A DNA stretch of 11,295 nt from Prasinococcaceae sp. CCMP 1430 (Eukaryota > Prasinodermophyta > Palmophyllophyceae > Prasinococcales > Prasinococcaceae), in assembly GCA_013416795.1 (NCBI GenBank), contig RQSC01001202.1:166907-178201 (forward strand), given 5' to 3'. Numbering within the stretch: position 1 is the first letter of the stretch; the number at the start of each line of letters is the position of its first letter. Under the pieces are notes generated by a model that saw nothing but the letters and a program-made list of their open reading frames with translations, ran no database searches and was not told the origin of the DNA. Position numbers and translations under genes: made by a program. This document shows positions 6,636 to 11,295 of the stretch, one piece after another.

Positions 6636-7819
6636 ATGGACATCACGAGCGAGCTCGATGAGGCCGAGTACGAGGTGGAAAATCTCATAGTAGAGCTCGA
6701 GGACTTCATCGAGCCCGAGGTCAAACACGCGCCGCCCGCCAAGCTCAAGAAACTGGAGATGACCCCCACGCAAGAGGCGCTCAACGCGGCCACCATGTTC
6801 GGCGCGCCATGCTACGCGCTGTGGTACTACCAGGAGGCGCTCGGCAAGGGCGGTCAGGTGCGGACTCGGGCGCGCCGCGAGAGAGCCAGCGCGTACGCTG
6901 CGGTGCGCTCGAGGCTCTTCGCTGACCCGCCGCTCCGCGCCGCCTCCGGCCCGCCGCCGCCGATGACGCGGGCGCGAAACGTAGGCGTGCATGCCATTCA
7001 CGTTGGTGCTGCTGCTCGCCGCCGTGTGGCTGCACCTGCCCTGGAGCGTGACGTACCACCTGGTGTGCGCCTTCCGTCGCGCGAAGCGCTCCGCGCTGTG
7101 GGACCCGGTTGACAATACATACAGGCGCCTGGACCAGGTACGGTCGCGCGCCTGGGAGAGCGCGGGGAGGGGCCCACGCGTGCGCGTGCGCGCGGCGGGG
7201 CCGCCGCTGCTGGCGAGCGCGCCCTTGCACCGCCCGCGCGGCCCACATGGCGGACAGGGGCGATGCTGACAGGTGACATGAGCGCATTCGCAATCGCCCG
7301 CTCGCTCGCGTGCGACTCTGCATAGACGTGGATTCACATATCGGGCAGCCTGGTGGCGTACTCCCTCTCCGCGAGCCTCGTGTACTTCGGGGCGGCGGCG
7401 ATTTTCAACGGCATCAGCGTCATGTACCTGTGGAGCAAGCAAGGGAGACCGACGCGGGCGAGGCGGCGGCGGCTCACCAACGTGGTCATATGCGCCGTCG
7501 GGCAGGTGCGAGCGCGCGCATCGTCAAAAGCCGACGCCATCGAGAGCGCGCGCCGCACGTGCGCTGACAGAATTCCGCTGCGCGCGCGGGTGCCCGCCTC
7601 TCCCAGTTGGCGCCACTGATCCCTCGCGGGGACGTCTCCAACGCCGTGGGCGCATTCACGAGCTTCCTCGTAGCAGCGGGGCTGTTCGTGATCAACTCGA
7701 AACTCGACGGCTGGGGCCACTGCCTTTTCCATGTGCTCCTGGTGCCGTACATGGCTTTCCTGTGCAGGAGCGCGGCGGCCGCCGACACTGGCAGCGGCGA
7801 ATGCGACATCGCCTCGTGA
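6636..7819 (+). CDS. Seven-helix CREST-superfamily membrane protein (PAQR/haemolysin III-like), four exons
   Basis: Exons 6636-6857, 6985-7137, 7326-7505 and 7607-7819 join in phase 0 to give 255 residues. The CREST group (PAQR receptors, haemolysin III, alkaline ceramidase, Per1, TMEM8) comprises putative zinc-dependent membrane hydrolases with a Ser, an Asp and three His. All are visible in the expected order: Ser95-x3-His99 at the end of helix 2 (WSVTYH), Asp124 before helix 3 (RRLDQ), and His223-x3-His227 at the start of helix 7 (GHCLFH). Hydrophobic segments lie near 48-67, 79-98, 129-147, 148-163, 176-191, 198-214 and 223-239. Residues 1-45 are an acidic, soluble N-terminus. The loop around 168-175 is Arg-rich (RARRRR), suggesting it is cytosolic. 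The substrate is not evident: PAQR/HlyIII fits the S-x2-YH and RLD spacing best, while TMEM8- or ceramidase-like is possible. ATG6636 (GCC before, G after) has a strong Kozak context. Head-to-head with EF-Tu and tail-to-tail with the peroxidase. Confidence 0.78.
6858..6984 (+). other. CREST gene intron 1 (127 nt)
   Basis: Donor GGTCAG|GTGCGGACT, acceptor AACGTAG|GCGTGCATG. Phase 0, joining GKGGQ to ACMPFTLV. The length is not divisible by three, so retention would shift the frame. Confidence 0.75.
7138..7325 (+). other. CREST gene intron 2 (188 nt)
   Basis: Donor GACCAG|GTACGGTCG, acceptor TGCATAG|ACGTGGATT. Phase 0, joining the conserved RRLDQ to TWIHISG. Splicing here keeps the motif Asp next to helix 3. 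Confidence 0.78.
7506..7606 (+). other. CREST gene intron 3 (101 nt)
   Basis: Donor GGGCAG|GTGCGAGCG, acceptor CTCTCCCAG|TTGGCGCCA with a good pyrimidine tract. Phase 0, joining ICAVGQ to LAPLIP inside helix 5. Confidence 0.78.
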
Positions 7820-8087
7820 GGTCTGGGCGCCGCACGCGAGCGCTCATCGCATGCACGCATTCATACTGTACGTACTACATAGCATCTAGAAAGGAAACAC
7901 TTGGCGGATGATGGTAATATCACAGGCTCTCGCCTGCACGCGGTGTCGCGCGCGCGCGCTCCGGCACCTTGCCTGTGAGCGGGTGCAACGCGCGCCGGTG
8001 GACGCGGCGCCTGCACGCCGTGGTGCACGCAGTGCTTACATGTCTTGTCGCTGCGGCGCGCAACGCATGCGCGTGACTCTCCCGTGC
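7820..8087. other. Tail-to-tail intergenic region (CREST and peroxidase 3' ends)
   Basis: 268 bases between converging stops. An AT-richer patch at about 7860-7925 includes TACTGTACGTACTACAT with a TGTA about 48 bases after the CREST stop, a candidate 3' end signal. The rest is GC-rich and serves as the peroxidase 3' UTR or spacer. No gene is seen. Confidence 0.45.
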
Positions 8088-9509
8088 TCAGAGCTTGGAC
8101 CTGGAGGCGGCTGCGCGGATTATGGCCGCAGCGGAAGCCTTGCCGTGCGCATCGGCCACGGCGGCGGCGTCGAGCCCGTCGTCGTTGGTCGCACGCGCAG
8201 CCGCGCGCGCGCCCTTGGCACGCGACACGAGCATCTGCCGCACGCAGCCATCGTGGCCGAACTTGGCGGCGTCGTGCACGGCAGTGTCGCCATAGAAGTC
8301 CTTGACCGACACGTCCACGCCCTTCCGCACCAGCCACTCGCAGATGTGGTCGTGTCCCCAGAAGGCCGCCTTGTGGAGGGCCGTGCGGCCGCTGCTCGCT
8401 TCGCGGGAGTGCACGTCGCCCCCTTGCGCCGCGTATTTCTGCACCAGCTCCAGAGAGCCGTGCATGGCATGCTCGCGCAGCTCGGCGCTCGCCTTGGCGT
8501 GCGAGGGCGGCGGGGGCATTCCCTTGGCCGCGAGCGCCGCGAAGGGACAGCCACCCGCCTTGGCGGGCGGCGTAGCGGGCGTTCCCTGCGCGATGAGGCG
8601 GCCGAAGGCGTCGGCGAAATCGGCGAAGAAGGCGCCCTCATCCATCGCGTACAGCTCAACGATCGGGCGGAACACAGGGTCGGAGAGCAGCGCGATGTCC
8701 GAAGGGAGCATCATGAGCTCGCCGCTGCGCTTGTCCTGGTACTGCAGCGGACCGTCCCACTTGCGCGGCACCCACTCCTCGTGGAGGAGGTTGACGAAGT
8801 ACCCGTTGTTGAAGGCGAGCGTGTCATGCGTCCACTTGCCATCGAAGCCGGAGCGCGTCTGGTGGCAGCGGCCCAGCGTGTGCGCCCCCGAAAGTGCCAC
8901 GATGTCGCGGTCAGACATGCCCATTCGATGGAAGACCTCGCGGAGGTGGGCGGCGCCCTGCGCGGCATCCGGGAGCCGGCCATTCTCTATAGGCCCCCTG
9001 TGGGTCCCCGCCGGCGCGTCGCTGCGCCCGAAGGAAAACGGCACGCGGGGCCCGCCCATGAACTCGACGGACAGCGCGCCGGCGTACGCCCACAGGTCGG
9101 CGAACGAGATCTCCGGGTGGCGTTTCTTCACCTTCAAAAGCAAGTCCTGGATGATAGACAGGCCCGCGTTGGCCGGGTCGGTCGACTCCGGCGGGAAGCG
9201 CATGAGCGCGCCGTCCGAGCCGCCGTCGCCGGCCTTGGCGTCGTAGGTGCCGGCCGCGTGCCACGCGAGTCGGATGGCCATGGGGCACGCGATGGCCTTG
9301 TGGTTGATTAGCGCCTCGCGAATCTCCGACCTGAGCGCCTGCGTGTTGACGGGCGACGAGAACGCATTCGCGGTCGGCGGCTGCGCCATGGCCCAACCCC
9401 AAACGCCGCCCGTCCGGCTAGCGTGGCGGGCCGCGGCAGCGCGGCCCGCTTTCGCGGCCGGCGCGGGGGAGCCCCTCAGACAGTGCACGAAGTCGCGCTG
9501 ATCGCGCAT
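8088..9509 (-). CDS. Hybrid ascorbate/cytochrome c peroxidase with C-terminal ankyrin repeats and a peroxisomal SKL signal
   Basis: A single exon encodes 473 residues. Class I haem peroxidases reduce H2O2 using ascorbate or cytochrome c. The peroxidase domain spans about 55-310. Distal triad Arg80, Trp83, His84 (RLAWHAAG); proximal His210 (LSGAHTLGRCH), Trp226 (DGKWT) and Asp271 (LPSD). Arg219 matches the ascorbate-binding Arg172 of plant APX. The loop from LLHEEW to SGELMMLPSD (about 241-271) is long, as in cytochrome c peroxidase, so this is a hybrid APX/CcP type. A Pro/Ala linker (310-338) leads to about four ankyrin repeats (342-372, 373-404, 406-443, 444-467; SGRTALHKAAFWGH is the clearest). 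The protein ends SRSKL, a canonical PTS1. Residues 1-40 are Arg/Ala-rich. Met41 (ATG9389, GGGCCATGG) has the stronger context and would give 433 residues without that extension. Electron donor unproven. Confidence 0.9.
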   Translation of the reverse strand: MRDQRDFVHCLRGSPAPAAKAGRAAAARHASRTGGVWGWAMAQPPTANAFSSPVNTQALRSEIREALINHKAIACPMAIRLAWHAAGTYDAKAGDGGSDGALMRFPPESTDPANAGLSIIQDLLLKVKKRHPEISFADLWAYAGALSVEFMGGPRVPFSFGRSDAPAGTHRGPIENGRLPDAAQGAAHLREVFHRMGMSDRDIVALSGAHTLGRCHQTRSGFDGKWTHDTLAFNNGYFVNLLHEEWVPRKWDGPLQYQDKRSGELMMLPSDIALLSDPVFRPIVELYAMDEGAFFADFADAFGRLIAQGTPATPPAKAGGCPFAALAAKGMPPPPSHAKASAELREHAMHGSLELVQKYAAQGGDVHSREASSGRTALHKAAFWGHDHICEWLVRKGVDVSVKDFYGDTAVHDAAKFGHDGCVRQMLVSRAKGARAAARATNDDGLDAAAVADAHGKASAAAIIRAAASRSKL

Positions 9510-9925
9510 GTCCCTGTATCGAATGTCGCGCGCCGCGGCACCGGCCGTTCGACTTGCTTTCCGCCCCTCCTTTCGCGAGCATTTGGGGTGCCGTCGCCGC
9601 GATTCTCGCTGGCGCAGGGGTGTTTTTGCTCCGGGGGAGCGCGCATTTGGAGAAGCGTGAAAAGGAGAACCGTTGCGTTGCCGGGAAACGGCGCGCAGAG
9701 AAAAGAGCAGAGCAGAGCGGAGCAGCGGCCGACGCTGACGCGGCGTGCGAGCGGCCGGGGGGCGGCGCCGGCCCGCGCGTGGCCGGCCGGCAATGCCGCC
9801 GACGGCGGGCGCGCCTGCACGGTGGGAGAATTCTTATGTCTTAAGGGTGGCGGCTGCCTGATGCTAGAGGTGGAGCCAGAGCCAGCAGAATGGCCGCTGG
9901 CGGCGGGGCGTCCCGACCGGCCCGC
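9510..9925. other. Intergenic region between peroxidase and PGDH genes
   Basis: 416 bases lie between the peroxidase start (minus) and the PGDH stop (minus). It must hold the PGDH 3' UTR and the peroxidase promoter. It contains a short AGAGC repeat and an AT-richer patch at 9829-9845 that may mark the PGDH 3' end. No TATA box or polyadenylation hexamer is clear, and no gene is seen. Confidence 0.45.
9704..9723. repeat. Short AGAGC tandem repeat
   Basis: Three perfect AGAGC units followed by GGAGC, in the presumed peroxidase promoter/5' UTR (reads GCTCT on its sense strand). This is a minor microsatellite. Confidence 0.6.
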
Positions 9926-11179
9926 TCACTGCGCCCAGCGCACGTAGAAGAACGTGCCCGGCGTGCCCATCTTGTTGCCGAACACCTCGCTGAGGAAGCG
10001 CATGGAGATGACCTCAGGGATGGAGTTGGCGATCTCCGCCTGCAGCGCGTCGGGGTCCTCGGGGTTCTCCGAGATGTCGATGACGGTGTACGCGATGTCG
10101 CCGCGCGAGTTGTTGATCTGAGACGTGATGTTGAGGCCCTTGTCGCCGAGCTGCGTCGTGAGCTGGCCGAGGACGCCGGGGTTGTTCTCGTGCACCACGC
10201 ACAGGCGCGCGTGGCCCTCGCGGTTGCCGGGGATCGTCGTGGGGAAGTTCACCGAGTTGACGATCGCGCCCGTCTCGAGGAAGTTCATGATGGTGTCCGC
10301 GGCCATCGCCGCGGAGTTCTCCTCGGCCTCGGCGGTCGAAGCGCCCAGGTGCGGGAGCACGATGTGGCGCGGGTGGCCGTTGAGGAACGGATCGGAGAAG
10401 TCGGAGACGTACTTGCCCGCCGAGCCCGCGTCCCAGTACTTCTTCAGCGCCTCGCCGTCGACGATCTCGCCGCGCGCGAAGTTGAGGATGTGCACGTTGG
10501 GCTTGCACGCCTCGAGCGCCTCGTCGTCGATGAGGTGGTGCGTCACGCCCGGGATGTAGGGCACGTGCAGCGAGATGTAGTCCGAGGCGGCGTACAGCTC
10601 CTTGAGGTCGGTGGTGCGCGTCATGCGGTCTCCCGGCAGGCGCATGGCCGCGTCGACCGACAGCACCGGGTCGTAGCCGATGACGTTCATGCCGAGCGCC
10701 AGCGCCGCGTCGACCACGCGCGCGCCGATCTGGCCGAGGCCGACGACGCCGAGCGTCTTGCCCGCGATCTCGTTGCCCACGAACATCTTCTTGTCCGCCT
10801 CGATGCGCTTGGCGATGGCGTCGTGGTCCATGCTCTCCTCCGGCATGATCGTGCCCTCCACGTGGTTGGCGCCCTCGTAGATGCCGCGGCTCGCGAGCAG
10901 CAGCGCGCACACGACGAGCTCCTTGACGGCGTTCGCGTTGGCGCCCGGCGTGTTGAACACGGGGATGCCCAGCTCGGTCATCTTCGCCACGTTGCAGTTG
11001 TTGGTGCCCGCACCGCAGCGCACGATGCCGCGCACCGACGGGCTGACGTCGCTCTCCTGCAGCTTGTGCGAGCGCAGCATGATGGCCATCGCGCCGCCGT
11101 CGAGCGCCTCCTCGTCGCCCGACACGGCGTAGCGGCCCTCGGGGAAGCGCTTCAGCCCCACGGAGCTGATGGCGTTGAA
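9926..11179 (-). CDS. serA: D-3-phosphoglycerate dehydrogenase with ACT domain (last exon; 5' exon outside the window)
   Basis: It oxidises 3-phosphoglycerate to 3-phosphohydroxypyruvate with NAD, the first step of phosphorylated serine synthesis. 417 residues are visible, starting at FNAISSVGLKRFPEGRY. The substrate domain (ML-RSH, then RCGAGTNNCN near 55) flanks a Rossmann fold with GLGQIG at 147-152. The catalytic Arg is at 236 (NFARGEIVDG) and His at 277 (PHLGAST). A C-terminal ACT domain (about 324-391, HARLCVVHENNPGVLGQL) is the usual site of serine feedback. The expected DVFxxEP motif reads YVSDFSDP (from about residue 257), as I recall for the short ACT-type enzymes; the acidic catalytic partner there is uncertain. 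The exon begins after CCTCGGCAG, and no ATG lies between it and the edge, so the start codon is in an exon beyond 11295. A GTG at 11161 only looks like a start. No stop, frameshift or extra intron is seen. Same strand as the peroxidase, with no evidence of co-transcription. Confidence 0.93.
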   Translation of the reverse strand, partial: FNAISSVGLKRFPEGRYAVSGDEEALDGGAMAIMLRSHKLQESDVSPSVRGIVRCGAGTNNCNVAKMTELGIPVFNTPGANANAVKELVVCALLLASRGIYEGANHVEGTIMPEESMDHDAIAKRIEADKKMFVGNEIAGKTLGVVGLGQIGARVVDAALALGMNVIGYDPVLSVDAAMRLPGDRMTRTTDLKELYAASDYISLHVPYIPGVTHHLIDDEALEACKPNVHILNFARGEIVDGEALKKYWDAGSAGKYVSDFSDPFLNGHPRHIVLPHLGASTAEAEENSAAMAADTIMNFLETGAIVNSVNFPTTIPGNREGHARLCVVHENNPGVLGQLTTQLGDKGLNITSQINNSRGDIAYTVIDISENPEDPDALQAEIANSIPEVISMRFLSEVFGNKMGTPGTFFYVRWAQ

Positions 11180-11295
11180 CTGCCGAGGGGGCGGGGGAGG
11201 GCGATGGGGTCGGCCGGTTGGCGGGCGGCGGAGCGTGGGTCAGCGAATGTCGTTGCGGGCGCGCGCGCGGGGAGGCGCGCCGCGCGGCGCGCACG
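11180..11295 (-). other. Partial first intron of the PGDH gene
   Basis: The acceptor is pyrimidine-rich: CCTCCCCCGCCCCCTCGGCAG reads into TTCAACGCC, with a branch-like GCTGACC farther upstream. A matching donor, GTGCGCG, begins at 11294 on the minus strand, at the very edge of the window, so the intron may be about 115 nt. It resembles the other donors here, but the exon before it cannot be seen. Confidence 0.6.

Noticed and set aside
6057-7442. 461-codon minus-strand ORF across the promoter and the CREST exons
   Set aside because: Arg/Ala/Pro-rich with no family features. It overlaps exons with clear CREST motifs and splice signals on the other strand.
8788-8850. Loss of the proximal Asp in the peroxidase (FNNGYF where plant APX has FDNSYF)
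   Set aside because: That Asp is not the catalytic one. The Asp that bonds the proximal His lies in LPSD, which is intact (Asp271).
7908-9311. 467-codon plus-strand ORF (and a 314-codon one) antisense to the peroxidase
   Set aside because: The peroxidase on the minus strand has full catalytic motifs. The plus-strand frames are open only because stops are rare in this GC-rich DNA.
9926-11179. Bacterial contamination, suggested by the bacterial-like PGDH and EF-Tu
   Set aside because: Both genes have or abut spliceosomal introns with the same donor type as the clearly eukaryotic neighbours, and share their codon bias.

Overview
This is nuclear DNA of a GC-rich unicellular eukaryote, most likely an alga. 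The genes are separated from one another and lie on both strands. Four of the five contain, or abut, short spliceosomal introns (GTGCG/GTACG...AG), and the third codon positions are almost all G or C. The products are eukaryotic: a vacuolar/endosomal tethering subunit, a mitochondrial-type EF-Tu, a seven-helix CREST-superfamily membrane protein, a class I haem peroxidase with ankyrin repeats, and an ACT-domain phosphoglycerate dehydrogenase. A haptophyte- or pelagophyte-like alga would fit the composition, but that placement is inference and no marker here proves it.

Layout, left to right. (1) 220-3744, plus strand: a two-exon VPS3/TGFBRAP1-like CORVET subunit with a Gln/His-rich insertion near its N-terminus. 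(2) 3745-4060: a tail-to-tail gap with a 15-bp minisatellite. (3) 4061-5849, minus strand: mitochondrial EF-Tu. The stopless 153-nt intron in domain 2 is certain; a small first exon carrying the targeting presequence is proposed. (4) 5850-6635: a head-to-head intergenic region with a run of 32 G, a 20-bp perfect palindrome and an AT-rich island. (5) 6636-7819, plus strand: a four-exon, 255-residue CREST-type protein, with all three introns in phase 0. (6) 7820-8087: a second tail-to-tail gap. (7) 8088-9509, minus strand: a hybrid ascorbate/cytochrome c peroxidase joined to about four ankyrin repeats and ending in the peroxisomal signal SKL. (8) 9510-9925: its upstream region. (9) 9926-11179, minus strand: the main exon of 3-phosphoglycerate dehydrogenase. 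Its first exon lies beyond the right edge.

These are independent housekeeping or accessory genes, not an operon, and I see no pathway joining them. The most unusual object is the peroxidase-ankyrin-SKL fusion. The rest of the window is well explained by known families, once the introns are placed. Exon models were read by eye from splice signals, reading phase and family similarity, with no transcript data.
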